Shown here one piece after another: positions 28,396 through 38,100 of a stretch of DNA of 64,000 nucleotides. The stretch covers positions 87,230 to 151,229 of the forward strand of contig DCYB01000005.1 of the NCBI GenBank assembly GCA_002331385.1, read 5' to 3'. The number at the start of each line of letters is the position of its first letter. Positions within the stretch are counted from its first letter, which is position 1. This stretch comes from Comamonadaceae bacterium UBA2121. Lineage in GTDB: Bacteria > Pseudomonadota > Gammaproteobacteria > Burkholderiales > Burkholderiaceae_C. The notes beneath the pieces are model-generated. The model searched no databases, was not told the DNA's origin, and saw only the letters and a list, made by a program, of their open reading frames with translations. Position numbers and translations under genes: made by a program.

Positions 28396-29808
28396 TCAGC
28401 GGTGATACGCCGTTTCGCCGTGCGATGTGATGTCGAGACCTTCGCGCTCCGACTCCTCGCTCACACGCAGGCCCACCGTCAGATCGGCAATCTTGTAGGC
28501 CACAAAGGCCACCACACCCGACCACACGATGGTGAACAGCACGCTCTTCACCTGCACCCACACCTGATGGCCCATGGCGAAGTCCGCGCCCTGCACGCCA
28601 CCGAGCGCAGGCGCTGCAAACACGCCCGTCAGAATCGCGCCGACGATGCCGCCCACGCCGTGTACGCCGAATGCGTCGAACGCATCGTCCACCTTGAGCA
28701 GACGTTTGAGACCACCCACGCCCCACAGACACACCAGACCGCAAACCAGCCCGATCACGATGGCGCCCATCGGGCCAACGAAGCCGGCAGCGGGCGTCAC
28801 GCCCACCAGACCGGCCACCGCACCAGAGGCCGCGCCCAACATGGAGGCCTTGCCCTTGTGTACCGCTTCACCAGCAATCCACGACAACGTGGCGGCTGCC
28901 GTCGCCAGCACGGTGTTCACGAATGCCAGACCGGCCACGGCGTTGGCCGCGCCCGCCGAGCCTGCATTGAAGCCGAACCAACCCACCCACAACAGCGACG
29001 CGCCCACCATCGTCAGCGTCAGCGAGTGCGGCGTGAACGCCTCCTTGCCAAAGCCGATGCGCTTGCCCACCATGTAGGCACCGACCAGCCCGGCGATACC
29101 GGCGTTGATGTGCACCACCGTGCCACCCGCAAAGTCCAGCGCGCCATCGGCAGCCAACAGTCCGCCGCCCCACACGATGTGCGCCATCGGCAGGTAGCTG
29201 AAGGTGAACCACAGGCCCGAGAAAATGAGCACTGCGGAGAACTTCGCACGCTCGGCAAAAGCCCCCACGATCAGCGCCACGGTGATCGCGGCGAACGTGC
29301 CCTGGAAGGCGATGAACACATATTCCGGAATGGTCGTCAGCGCGCCGAAGGTCTCCATGTTCACGCCCTTCAAGAACAACTTGTCGAAGCCGCCGATGAA
29401 GGTGCCTTCGCCCGCGAACGCCAGGCTGTAGCCGTACACGGCCCACAGGATGGAGACCAGCGAGAAGATCACGAACACCTGCATCAGCACCGACAACATG
29501 TTCTTGGAGCGGCCAAGGCCCCCATAGAACAGCGCCAGGCCGGGAATGATCATCAGGATCACGAGCAGCGTGGAGGTCAGCATCCAGGCGGTGTCGCCCG
29601 AGTCGATTTTGGGCGCAGGTGCGGGCGCAGCGTCGGCCTTTTCAGCAGGCGCATCTGCGGCGGTGACCGGTGCGGGCGCTGCGTCAGGGGCGCTCGCAGT
29701 CAACGCGGCGGCGACAGGCTCGGAGGCCGCTGGTGCCTGGGCCAGCGCCGCCGACCCACCGGCCAGCAGGCTGAGCCCGAGCACAAAGGAAGCGAAGAAT
29801 TTTTTCAT
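28396..29808 (-). CDS. amtB: Ammonium transporter
   Basis: A 470-residue Amt protein with a signal peptide, an Ala/Pro-rich periplasmic leader (residues about 20–65) and eleven membrane helices. Landmarks: LALFYGGLGRSKNML, PMAHIVWGGG (first pore His), DFAGGTVVHINAGIAGLVGA and FGVHGVGGIVGAILTGVFA (second pore His). It takes up ammonium across the inner membrane and is gated by trimeric GlnK, encoded directly upstream. Confidence 0.95.
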   Translation of the reverse strand: MKKFFASFVLGLSLLAGGSAALAQAPAASEPVAAALTASAPDAAPAPVTAADAPAEKADAAPAPAPKIDSGDTAWMLTSTLLVILMIIPGLALFYGGLGRSKNMLSVLMQVFVIFSLVSILWAVYGYSLAFAGEGTFIGGFDKLFLKGVNMETFGALTTIPEYVFIAFQGTFAAITVALIVGAFAERAKFSAVLIFSGLWFTFSYLPMAHIVWGGGLLAADGALDFAGGTVVHINAGIAGLVGAYMVGKRIGFGKEAFTPHSLTLTMVGASLLWVGWFGFNAGSAGAANAVAGLAFVNTVLATAAATLSWIAGEAVHKGKASMLGAASGAVAGLVGVTPAAGFVGPMGAIVIGLVCGLVCLWGVGGLKRLLKVDDAFDAFGVHGVGGIVGAILTGVFAAPALGGVQGADFAMGHQVWVQVKSVLFTIVWSGVVAFVAYKIADLTVGLRVSEESEREGLDITSHGETAYHR

Positions 29809-29861
29809 GGCTGAACTTCTGGGTGAATCGTTGGGAATCCGGAGAACATGTGGATGCGCAG

Positions 29862-30200
29862 TCAGAGTGCGTCGTTGCCGGTTTCGCCGGTACGAATGCG
29901 GATGACCTGCTCCAGAGCGGAGACGAAAATCTTTCCGTCACCGATCTTTCCGGTGCGCGCAGCGCCTTCTATGGCCTCGATGGCGCGCTCGACGATGGCG
30001 TCGTCCAGTGCCGCTTCGATCTTCACCTTGGGCAGGAAGTCCACCACGTATTCCGCGCCGCGATACAGCTCGGTGTGCCCTTTTTGCCGACCGAAACCTT
30101 TCACCTCGGTCACCGTGATGCCTTGCACGCCGATGTCGGAAAGTGCTTCACGCACCTCGTCGAGCTTGAAGGGCTTGATGATTGCCGTCACCATTTTCAT
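29862..30200 (-). CDS. glnK: P-II nitrogen regulatory protein GlnK
   Basis: The 112-residue P-II protein has KMVTAIIKPFKLDEVREAL, the T-loop with the uridylylation Tyr at residue 51 (RGAEYVVDFLPK), and the C-terminal TGKIGDGKIFV nucleotide-binding segment. It senses 2-oxoglutarate and ATP/ADP and blocks AmtB when nitrogen is plentiful. It lies between torF and amtB on the same strand, the standard coupling. Confidence 0.96.
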   Translation of the reverse strand: MKMVTAIIKPFKLDEVREALSDIGVQGITVTEVKGFGRQKGHTELYRGAEYVVDFLPKVKIEAALDDAIVERAIEAIEGAARTGKIGDGKIFVSALEQVIRIRTGETGNDAL

Positions 30201-30284
30201 TTGCTGGTCCTTGCGCGGTGGACGCCGTGCGCCACCGCATTGATGGATGGATAAAAGTGAAACCGTTGTGCGTGTGGCGTGTGC

Positions 30285-31013
30285 TCAGAACGTCTTGGCC
30301 AGCGCCACGATCAGGCGCGCTTTGTTCGCGTCGCCGAAGTAGCCCTTCTTGTTCGCGCCGACGATGGCGGCGTTCAGCGCAAGGCCAGAGCCAAAGTCGT
30401 ATGCGCCACCAACGCTGTAGTCGAGGTAGTCCGGGACACCCAGATCACCGATGTCGCTTGCGAAGCGTGTGTAGCCAATGGATGCCTTGAACGTGGTCTG
30501 TGGTGCCACTTCGTGCGCAAAGGCCACGTTGAGATAGCCGGTGTGGCGGCCCTTGTGGTCCGACGTTTTCGCGCCTGCCCAACCGAAGTAGTCCTTCGAC
30601 ACCGTGTGCGAATACTTCACCGTGACTGGGCCCACGGTGCCTGCGCCGTACAGCTCGGTGGTGTTGCCATTGGTGTTTCCGGGATAGACGTAGGTCAGCG
30701 CGCCCACATCCCAGTCCACCTCTGCGGCCTTGAACTTGTAGCCGCCATACATGTCGACCTCGACGGAGTTGCCGCTCAACCAGTCGACGCTGGAATTCCA
30801 GTTGCCGATGTAGAAGCCGCTGTCGCCAAAGCTGTAGTCAAAACCGCCTTGAATGGCGGGATTCACGGCCTTGATGCGATGCACATCCTGATCCTGTCCG
30901 CGAAATTTGTAGTTCGTGGTCAGTGCCACGTTGGCGCTCAGCTGCGCGCTGGCCAGCGCAGGCGCGGCGGCGCACAGGGCGAACATCAAAGGCTTCAGGG
31001 CGGCTCGGTACAT
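30285..31013 (-). CDS. TorF-family putative porin
   Basis: A 242-residue outer-membrane protein with a signal peptide (ALKPLMFALCAAAPALASA) and a beta-rich barrel (LTTNYKFRGQDQD, GGFDYSFGDSGFYIGNWNSS, GGAYDFGSGLALNAAIVGA). It ends with a C-terminal Phe (ALAKTF), the usual outer-membrane targeting residue. It matches the TorF family often found before glnK–amtB in Burkholderiales and is first behind the sigma-54 promoter, suggesting uptake under nitrogen limitation. Confidence 0.85.
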   Translation of the reverse strand: MYRAALKPLMFALCAAAPALASAQLSANVALTTNYKFRGQDQDVHRIKAVNPAIQGGFDYSFGDSGFYIGNWNSSVDWLSGNSVEVDMYGGYKFKAAEVDWDVGALTYVYPGNTNGNTTELYGAGTVGPVTVKYSHTVSKDYFGWAGAKTSDHKGRHTGYLNVAFAHEVAPQTTFKASIGYTRFASDIGDLGVPDYLDYSVGGAYDFGSGLALNAAIVGANKKGYFGDANKARLIVALAKTF

Positions 31014-31062
31014 GGTTCCTCCAGTGCAGACAAACAGTGAAATGCGCGGTTACAACCCTCAT

Positions 31063-31078
31063 AGCAGGGACCGTGCCA
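31063..31078 (-). promoter_or_regulatory. Sigma-54 promoter of torF–glnK–amtB
   Basis: On the minus strand the sequence reads TGGCACGGTCCCTGCT: the invariant GG and GC are separated by exactly ten bases, as in the sigma-54 -24/-12 consensus. It lies 50 bases before the torF start. Together with the NtrC-type site further upstream, this makes nitrogen-limited control of the operon likely. Confidence 0.85.
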
Positions 31079-31162
31079 TGTCGTTTTCAGAGGGCGCGCC
31101 GCATGCGCTTGCACCAGATTTGTTGATGACACGCAGTCGCGCACTCGAAAGTTGCCAACCGC

Positions 31163-31177
31163 GCACCACATTGGTGC
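31163..31177 (-). promoter_or_regulatory. NtrC-type enhancer site
   Basis: GCACCA-CAT-TGGTGC is a perfect match to the NtrC core GCACyA-N3-TrGTGC. It lies about 100 bases upstream of the -24 element, normal enhancer distance. A weaker half-match (GCACCAGATTTGTTG, from 31111) lies between and could be a second site. Confidence 0.8.
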
Positions 31178-31234
31178 CACAGTGAACGCCCTCGCGCGCT
31201 GCAGCGCGCACTTGACTGGGGAGGAAGTGCCGCA

Positions 31235-31914
31235 ATGAGTCTCGCTTTAGTGCAAAGCCGCGCCCTGACGGGTCTGCAGGCCGCGCCCGTCACCGTGGAA
31301 GTGCATCTGGCCAACGGACTGCCCAGCTTCACCCTGGTGGGACTTGCGGATGTGGAGGTGAAGGAAGCGCGCGAACGTGTGCGCTCGGCGCTGCTGAACT
31401 CCGGGCTGGAATTTCCCGCGAACAAGAAAATCACGGTGAATCTCGCTCCCGCCGATCTGCCCAAGGATTCGGGGCGCTTCGATCTACCCATCGCCATCGG
31501 CATCCTCGCGGCCAGTGGCGTGATCGATGTGGCGCGGCTGGCCGGTCACGAGTTCGCGGGCGAGCTGTCGCTGTCTGGTGCGCTGCGCCCCGTGCGCGGC
31601 GCACTGGCCACCATCCTCGCGCTGCGCACACAAGGGCTGCAGGTACACAGTGTCTTGCCACCGGGTAGCGCTGAAGAAGCCGCGCTGGTGCCCGGTGCGC
31701 ACATCTATCGTGCAGAGCATTTGCTCGATGTGGTGCAGCACTTCCTGCCCGCCAGCGATCAGGCGGCGCACGATGACGTTGGCAAAGGAATGCAGCGCAT
31801 GCAGCCGCTCCATCACGCGCCATGCTTTGCGGGCCCTGACCTCGCCGACGTGAAAGGTCAAAGCGGGGCCAAACGCGCGCTGGAGATCGCTGCCGTGGGG
31901 GCGCATGGTCTGCT
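31235..31914 (+). pseudogene. comM: comM, 5' part (interrupted by the island)
   Basis: The first 227 codons of ComM/YifB, a hexameric AAA+ helicase that promotes branch migration in natural transformation. The segment MSLALVQSRALTGLQAAPVTVEVHLANGLPSF and the ChlI-like N-terminal domain are intact up to KGQSGAKRALEIAAVGAHGL. A GGAGGAAG ribosome site precedes the ATG. The frame then leaves ComM sequence and runs into the island to a stop at 32116, giving a truncated protein without Walker A. The rest is at 44094–44958. Confidence 0.93.
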
Positions 31915-31933
31915 CAAGCTATGGCTGATTAAA
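31895..31933. other. attL, left junction of the comM island
   Basis: ComM codons GGT CTG CT end at 31914, with the probable core TGCT at 31911–31914. The island side continues with CAAGCTA and then TGGCTGATTAAA (31922–31933), the exact reverse complement of the last 12 bases of the right arm (44073–44084). This is the left half of a split, symmetric attP. Confidence 0.82.
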
Positions 31934-31941
31934 ATGATGGC

Positions 31942-33681
31942 ATGCCAAAGGCTTACTCATACATCCGCATGTCCACGCCGGAACAGATCACCGGTGATTC
32001 CTTGCGGCGGCAAATTGCTGCCGCTGATGCCTATGCACGACGCAAAGGGCTTGAAATTGAACAACGCTTCGATGACATTGGCGTCTCGGGCTTCCGAGGA
32101 AAGAACGCGCAGATAGGCGCGTTGAAGAACTTCCTCGAACAAGTTGAAAGCGGCAAGATCGCGCAGGGCAGCTACCTGATAGTGGAATCCATCGACCGTC
32201 TGTCGCGCGACAAGGTATCCAACGCACTTGCCCTGCTTACATCGATCATTCACGCTGGCATAGTCGTCGTTGCCCTGAGTGAGAACAAGGAGTTCTCCAC
32301 CAAGAATATCGACGATGATTCCTTTTCGTTGATGTACGCACTTCTTTCCATGGTGCGTGCTCATGATGAATCGCGCCGAAAATCGTCCATGCTCGGCGCT
32401 GCGTGGTCTGAAAAACGAAGTGAAGCGCGGAAGATCGGCAAGCCCCTGACCAAGCTTGCACCGGCGTGGCTGAAGATGAAATCCGACCGATCAGGGTACG
32501 AAATCATTCATGACCGAGCCGAAATTGTTCGAAGGATTTTTGATGAAATCCTTGCTGGACGTGGTGCAGGAAGCATCGCCAAAGACTTAACAATGAACGG
32601 GCCTAAACCATGGGGTCGCAGCAAGGTCTGGAACGAGTCGTACATCAAAAAAATCGCTGATTCATTCGCTGTTTTCGGGGACTATCAGCCCCACGTGTAC
32701 AAGGAAGATGAACAGGGAAATTTGAAACGTGTACCCGATGGCGAACCTATTGTTGGCTACTATCCGGCGATTCTGGACAAGGAGACGTTCCTGCGAGCCA
32801 AGATCGCAATGCGTCAACGAAGAATATCTGGCCGTGGCCGGAAAGGCGTCGCCTTCAGGAACCCGTTGACCGGATTAATGAAGTGCCGATGCGGTTCCGG
32901 AATCCAGTTCATCGACAAAGGAAAGCTACCGAAAGGTGGAACGTACTTGAGGTGCAGTCAGGCAGTAAGAAAAGGTGATTGCACCTGTCCTGCCTTCAAA
33001 TTCGATGTTGTTCTTCAGGTAGTCATTGGTTGCGTCAAACAACTGGATGTACGACGCTTCCTGAACAACCATGAATCGCATGTTCAGAGTGAAGAAATCG
33101 CCAACAAGCTTCAGGCACTACGAAGTGAACGTCAGCTTTCCAAAGAGAAGGCCCAAAGGCTGACGGATGCCATCGCTGATGGGGCATCCGATATGCCTTC
33201 GATTGTCATCAACACCATTAGGGAACAGGAGCGAAGAGTCATTGCAATTGATGCAGAAATCAAGGCACTGGAAGTCGCGCAGAACGACCTGATCACTGAT
33301 GGGTATGAACAGCGAAAGTCGAATGTTCAACATCTTTTCGACCAGCTTTCAATCGATAGCGATGATGAAGATCAGGCTCGCCTTCGGATGCAGATCAACT
33401 CGGAACTTCGATCCATCCTAAAGTTCATCCGTATCGAACCTGACCTTGGACTTCTTCCCGATGGAGTGCCCTCCCTTCATACAAAGTTGGATGGCATACC
33501 GTGGGAGAAGTTGGATTCAAAGTATCGAAACTTGGAAGATCATCTGCATTTCAAGTTTCGGATCGCTTACAGGAACGGTGTGGTTGATCAGGTTGAACCA
33601 CTTGCAGGAACGATCCAATCGTTGGAGTTTTCTCGAAAACAGGAGGACTTGATCCTGAAAAATTCGATGAATCATCGATGA
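31942..33681 (+). CDS. Large serine recombinase (integrase of the island)
   Basis: A 579-residue large serine integrase. The resolvase domain has catalytic Ser11 (YSYIRMSTPEQ) and ESIDRLSRDKV. The recombinase domain follows (RRIFDEILAGRGAGSIAKDL), then a zinc ribbon (MKCRCGSGI with RCSQAVRKGDCTC) and a coiled-coil region (NKLQALRSERQLSKEKAQRL). It starts 28 bases inside the left end, in comM orientation, so comM transcription could read into it. The ATG has no strong ribosome site. No separate excision factor is recognisable. Confidence 0.93.
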   Translation: MPKAYSYIRMSTPEQITGDSLRRQIAAADAYARRKGLEIEQRFDDIGVSGFRGKNAQIGALKNFLEQVESGKIAQGSYLIVESIDRLSRDKVSNALALLTSIIHAGIVVVALSENKEFSTKNIDDDSFSLMYALLSMVRAHDESRRKSSMLGAAWSEKRSEARKIGKPLTKLAPAWLKMKSDRSGYEIIHDRAEIVRRIFDEILAGRGAGSIAKDLTMNGPKPWGRSKVWNESYIKKIADSFAVFGDYQPHVYKEDEQGNLKRVPDGEPIVGYYPAILDKETFLRAKIAMRQRRISGRGRKGVAFRNPLTGLMKCRCGSGIQFIDKGKLPKGGTYLRCSQAVRKGDCTCPAFKFDVVLQVVIGCVKQLDVRRFLNNHESHVQSEEIANKLQALRSERQLSKEKAQRLTDAIADGASDMPSIVINTIREQERRVIAIDAEIKALEVAQNDLITDGYEQRKSNVQHLFDQLSIDSDDEDQARLRMQINSELRSILKFIRIEPDLGLLPDGVPSLHTKLDGIPWEKLDSKYRNLEDHLHFKFRIAYRNGVVDQVEPLAGTIQSLEFSRKQEDLILKNSMNHR

Positions 33682-33686
33682 TGTAG

Positions 33687-33754
33687 TCTTCAAGGAATCG
33701 AGAATCTTCTCTTCAAGATTTCATCTTGGGTCTTCAAACTTTCATATCTTCAAG
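33687..33754. repeat. Four TCTTCAAR repeats behind the integrase gene
   Basis: TCTTCAAG occurs at 33687, 33710 and 33747, with TCTTCAAA at 33731, all in the same orientation at spacings of 23, 21 and 16 bases. Repeats about two helical turns apart next to a Rep-like gene resemble iterons or recombinase accessory sites. Function is inference. Confidence 0.5.
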
Positions 33755-33776
33755 ATTAGAAGACATAGCTTCGCAT

Positions 33777-33804
33777 AGGCAGTCATTGCAACTGCCTGTT
33801 TTTT
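33777..33804 (+). terminator. Rho-independent terminator of the integrase gene
   Basis: AGGCAGT (33777–33783) pairs with ACTGCCT (33791–33797) over a seven-base loop, then G and six T's. It lies about 95 bases past the integrase stop. Confidence 0.88.
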
Positions 33805-33805
33805 G

Positions 33806-33857
33806 CCGGGGCATCGTTCCGCGTATCGATACGACTGCACATCTGTGATGCCCCCGG
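33806..33857. repeat. Nested inverted repeat with 12-bp palindrome
   Basis: CCGGGGCATC (33806–33815) pairs with GATGCCCCCGG (33847–33857, one extra C). In the middle sits the perfect palindrome CGTATCGATACG (33822–33833). A cruciform here, between the integrase and Rep-like genes, could be a nick site, replication or transfer origin, or a recombinase site. Confidence 0.55.
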
Positions 33858-33900
33858 AAGCGTCTTCAGTGCTTCAGCCTGTACTTACAGTTTGGGAAAT

Positions 33901-34428
33901 TCAACGGTTTCGATAAGGAGCTGCCGCTGTACAGCTTGGCGGAAGATGAAATGTTTCCCAGTCAATGGATTCTTCCCAGTCATCCTTTGTTCGATTCTTC
34001 AGTACATACGTGCTGAATCCATACGACCAACAAACATCAAATCGATAATTTTTTGGGTCAGCCCATTCAAGCTTCGCCCATTGCTCTGCGCACAATGCCT
34101 GCCAAGCCTCGACTGATTGCCCAGATGGTACTTCGAGCAACGCATGACAATGCAATGCCGTTCCATCCTCACGGCTGGCTTTACCTTCATAAGCCGCTAC
34201 AAAATTTAAGTTGTATTCGTCAGTGAGACGGCTTGCCTTTCGACTGCCGAACACTTTTCGCCGAAGCGCATGCTTGAACCTTCGAAGTGTTTCCTCAGCG
34301 ATCTCCTGCCTTAGCCTTTCCCCGTTCTTGTTCCGCTGCCTGAAATTCAGGGTCAGCGCGAGCGTTCTTTCTGGCAAGAACGACTCGTCGATCCATTTTT
34401 TGTAGTCTTCTTTCTGCGATCGGCTCAT
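33901..34428 (-). CDS. Short HUH/Rep-like protein
   Basis: A 175-residue protein with three features of HUH replication or relaxase-type endonucleases: a hydrophobic strand (TLALTLNFRQ), an H-x-H motif flanked by hydrophobic residues (ALHCHALLEVP) and a Y-x-x-K motif (TYVLKNRTK). It resembles small Rep-like or inovirus Gp2-type proteins of genomic islands, but lacks a helicase domain. The ATG at 34428 is preferred over a TTG at 34440. Nuclease activity is inferred. Confidence 0.6.
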   Translation of the reverse strand: MSRSQKEDYKKWIDESFLPERTLALTLNFRQRNKNGERLRQEIAEETLRRFKHALRRKVFGSRKASRLTDEYNLNFVAAYEGKASREDGTALHCHALLEVPSGQSVEAWQALCAEQWAKLEWADPKNYRFDVCWSYGFSTYVLKNRTKDDWEESIDWETFHLPPSCTAAAPYRNR

Positions 34429-34474
34429 ACGTAACTCCAAAATTTTTCATTCGGAGTACTTACGCAAAAGCATT

Positions 34475-34480
34475 TATAAT
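34475..34480 (+). promoter_or_regulatory. Promoter -10 of the small recombinase gene
   Basis: A consensus TATAAT lies 31 bases before the resolvase ATG. No good -35 is seen at normal spacing, so the promoter may be weak or activator-dependent. The region is divergent with the HUH-like gene. Confidence 0.45.
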
Positions 34481-34510
34481 TTCTATACGTTCCTTTAGTG
34501 TTTATATGAC

Positions 34511-35194
34511 ATGAAATTCATCGCCTACTATCGCGTTTCGACGGAAAAACAGGGGAAGAGTGGACTCGGACTTGAAGCCCAGAGAGAATCGGTTCTCAAA
34601 CACGTCGAACAAGAGGGCGGAACCCTCATCGCGGAATACAGTGACGTGATTTCGGGGGCTTCGGAGGCACGGGAACAACTTGATGCGGCCCTTCGTCGAT
34701 GTGAACGAGAGAAGGCGACGCTGATCATTTCCAAGCTGGATCGCCTTGCACGTCAGCTTAGTTTTCTGGCGAAGTTCATTGAAAGCAAAGTTCCGTTGGT
34801 CGTTGCCGAACTCCCGCACGCCAACAAAATGCTGCTTCAGATGATGGCGGTGTTTGCGGAGGCGGAACGCGACATGGTTTCGCAACGAACCAAAGACGCC
34901 TTGGCCGCAGCGAAGAAACGGGGAGTCGTTCTCGGCAACCCGAAGTTGGCTGACGCACGCGTAAACGCCGCCAAGGCACGTGAACAGCAGGCAGATGAAT
35001 TCGCGCTACAACACTACGACAACCTTCGTAGGATGAAAGCGAACGGGCATAGCCTTGCGAAAATTGCAGAACTTCTGAATGACGCCGGTAGACGTGCGCC
35101 GAGAGGCGGGAGATGGTATCCCACCTCCGTTTCCAATCTGATATCCAGAGCCGAACGATTGCTGAAGACGTCTGAATCGCCCTGCCAAATTTAA
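34511..35194 (+). CDS. Small serine recombinase (resolvase/invertase family)
   Basis: The 227-residue protein has the resolvase catalytic domain: FIAYYRVSTEKQGKSGLGLE with catalytic Ser10, LIISKLDRLARQLSFLA and AVFAEAERDMVSQRTKDAL. A C-terminal helix-turn-helix follows (GHSLAKIAELLNDAGRRAPRGG). It could resolve dimers or invert DNA within the island; no obvious pair of inverted sites was found. Its stop overlaps the stop of the convergent Type ISP gene by four bases. Confidence 0.92.
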   Translation: MKFIAYYRVSTEKQGKSGLGLEAQRESVLKHVEQEGGTLIAEYSDVISGASEAREQLDAALRRCEREKATLIISKLDRLARQLSFLAKFIESKVPLVVAELPHANKMLLQMMAVFAEAERDMVSQRTKDALAAAKKRGVVLGNPKLADARVNAAKAREQQADEFALQHYDNLRRMKANGHSLAKIAELLNDAGRRAPRGGRWYPTSVSNLISRAERLLKTSESPCQI

Positions 35195-38100
35195 ATATCC
35201 AACTTGGGTAATGCTGCGACGATCTTCTGGGTTTCCAGACTGACGGTCACGACACGCTGAAACAGTTCCAACGGGTACTTCGGATTCACCATGGTTTCAA
35301 TAGCCCAGTCGTTCGCGTCGTTGACGATGCCGCTGGCCTTGTCGGTTTTGACCGATTGGCGCTCCATGACCCAGTCCAGTGCGGCCTTGCCGTTCACCAC
35401 GTAGTCCCATGCTTGGGCGGGAATGTCGCGCAGCGTGATCTTGCCGTTGTAGATGACGGTGGACTTGTCGCCTTTCTTGGCGAACTTCATTTTTTCCACG
35501 CGGTAATCCGCATCGGATTGCACGCCTTTGGCGTCAATCGTCAGCGGGTAAGGCTCCACCGTTTCATAGTTCAAATGCCAATGCGCCAAGTCGCGGCCTG
35601 CCTTGCTGAATGCCCAAAAATCCGCAGCGGTTTTCACGCGGGGAATGCGTGGCAACTCCTTGCTCAGATTGTCGGCATAGCGTTCGCGGTAGTCAGGCGA
35701 GTGCAGCAGACCATAGACGTAATAGAACAAGTTTTCTTTACTGATGGCTTCGCCTGCATAGGCATCTTGGAAGTGTTTTAAGCCTTCGTCGGTGATGGCA
35801 TCGCGGCGTTTGCGCGGTGCATCGGCGGTTGGCTCGGAAAACATATCAGGGGTATCGCTGGATTGCTCTTGTGCTTCTTCGTCGTAGAGATACAGGGGGA
35901 AGCATTGCGAGTCGCCATTGCAGTGAAGGTCGGGCAGCACATCAGAGATGATTACAGGGCATCCATTGCCATCGTATGTGGCATCAAATTGAATGACTAA
36001 GTTTTCTACGCCAGCAGCCGGGAAAATACGCGGCATCTGGTAAACACGTTCATTTAGTTGTCGGTTGTAGTACAGCCATTGCTTGGTGAATGGGCGATAC
36101 AGAGATGGCACAACGCTGTCGCCTTCAAAGGCAAGCTCGCGTCCCTTGGCGAATTCTTGCTTGACGTTATGCGTCCAGCTAATCCGCTCTGGATTGGTGT
36201 CAATAAAGTTACTCAGTGCTGTTTCACGCGCTTTTTTATCCAGACTCGGGTACGTTCGATTGAAACGTGCCAGCTCCGCGTTGTAAAAGGCAATCATGCT
36301 GCCCATATTGCCCTCTAGCTTGTTTTGGCTCGTGTTGTAGGCCCATGCGTCACGGTTGGTCACTACACCTAGCGAAAAGTTGTCAAACAACTTGGCTGCA
36401 TCTCCTTTTTTATCCCCCAGCACCATGAACTCGCCAAAGCTGTCATCGCGCTGCTTGAGCCAGTCGCCATGCTCGTCAGGTGTGACTGTTTGCCAGTCTG
36501 CGATGCCCGCCACGCTGGTGAAGGCTTCAATCTTTTCCAGCTTTTCTTCGCGGCTGAGGTAGTCGCCAATATCGTGAAAATAAATCTCGCCATGCGTGGC
36601 TGCATTGGGATTTTTTACCAGCAGAGAAATGGCGATGGGGGCGCGGCTGCCCATGCCAAACACATTGTCCTTTTCCTTGCGGCGAAGCTCGCCTGCGGTG
36701 CGAGCATTACCGCGCAGGTGAAACACGTAAATGCTTGAAAACTCATCTGCCAAGCATTTGCGCAGACCATCGGCAGTGTTGGCTTCCAAAAATCCCGCAT
36801 TGGTCACAAAGCCGATCACCCCTGTATTGCCAATGCGGTCAGAGGCCCAGCGAATGGCGCGGATGTAGCTGTCATACAAGCCCTTGGAGAGGGTTGCCGA
36901 AGACTTTGCCGCATAGGTGGTGCGAATGCGACTGTCTAGATGTGGGTACTCCACATTGTCGTTGTTGTCGTTTTCATTCTTCTGCCCAATTGAATAAGGA
37001 GGATTACCCACAATCACCCGAATATCCAGCTTCTTCTGGCGTTTACGACGTGCGCTGTTATCCACCATCAGCGCATCCATCAAGTCTTCTTTCTCGTACA
37101 TCTGGAATGTATCGGTCAGGCAGATGCCTTCAAAGGGAACGTACTTCCCGCCAATCAGACTGTGGTACGACGCTTCGATGTTGATGGCGGCAATGTAATA
37201 GGCCAGCAACACGATTTCATTGGCGTGCAGTTCCTGCTTGTACTTGTGGGGAAGTTCGTCCTGACTGATCAGCCCCGATTGCAACAGGCGAGTGATGAAC
37301 GTACCAGTACCTGTGAACGGGTCGATGATGTGTACACCCTTGCTTCCCAATGTCTGGTTGAACTCCTTCTTCAACAGATCGTTGACGCTGTGCAGAATGA
37401 AGTCCACGACTTCTACAGGCGTGTAGACGATGCCCAGTCGTTCCGTCATCTTGGGGAAGGCGTTACGGAAGAACTTGTCGTACAGCTCCACGACAATTTT
37501 CTGTTTCCCAGCGGCGCTGTCGATGCCTTCGGCCCGCATTTTCACGCTGTCGTAGAACTTCTGAAGTGTGCTGGCTTCCTTGTCCAGATGGTGCTGATGC
37601 AAAGCATCCAGAACACCTTGCATGGCCTTGGACATGGGGTTGTTTTGGGCGAAACTGTAGTCGCTGAACAGCGCGTCAAACACCGGCTTGGTGATCATGT
37701 GTTGCGCCAGCATTTCGACAATTTCACCGTCGCTGATACTGCCGTTCAGATCATCGCGCAGTTCATCCGCAAAGGCGTCGAAGGCGTTCCGTTCTTCGAT
37801 GTTTGACGGGTTATCCAAGATGGCTTGGATGTTGTCGATATGCGTGCGGGCGATCTTGGCGATGTCATTGGCCCAGTCTTCCCAGTGATGGCGATTTCCG
37901 ACCTTCTGAACCAGCTTGGCGTAAATGGCTTTTTCGATTTCGCCCACTTCAAACTGAAGATCGCCCTGTACTTGTTCTTGGCTGGGGCCGCCACTTTCCT
38001 TACGGCCAATAGTGCTACCGCCACGGCCTGCGGTCTTGTTCTTCAGCCCGTTTTCGTCTTTCTTTCGCTTCGTCTTCTGCTGGATTTTGTCGCTGACGGC

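Noticed and set aside
27919..29814. Plus-strand open frame of 631 codons opposite amtB
   Set aside because: Antisense to the conserved ammonium transporter and rich in His, Gln and Arg; no domain recognised.
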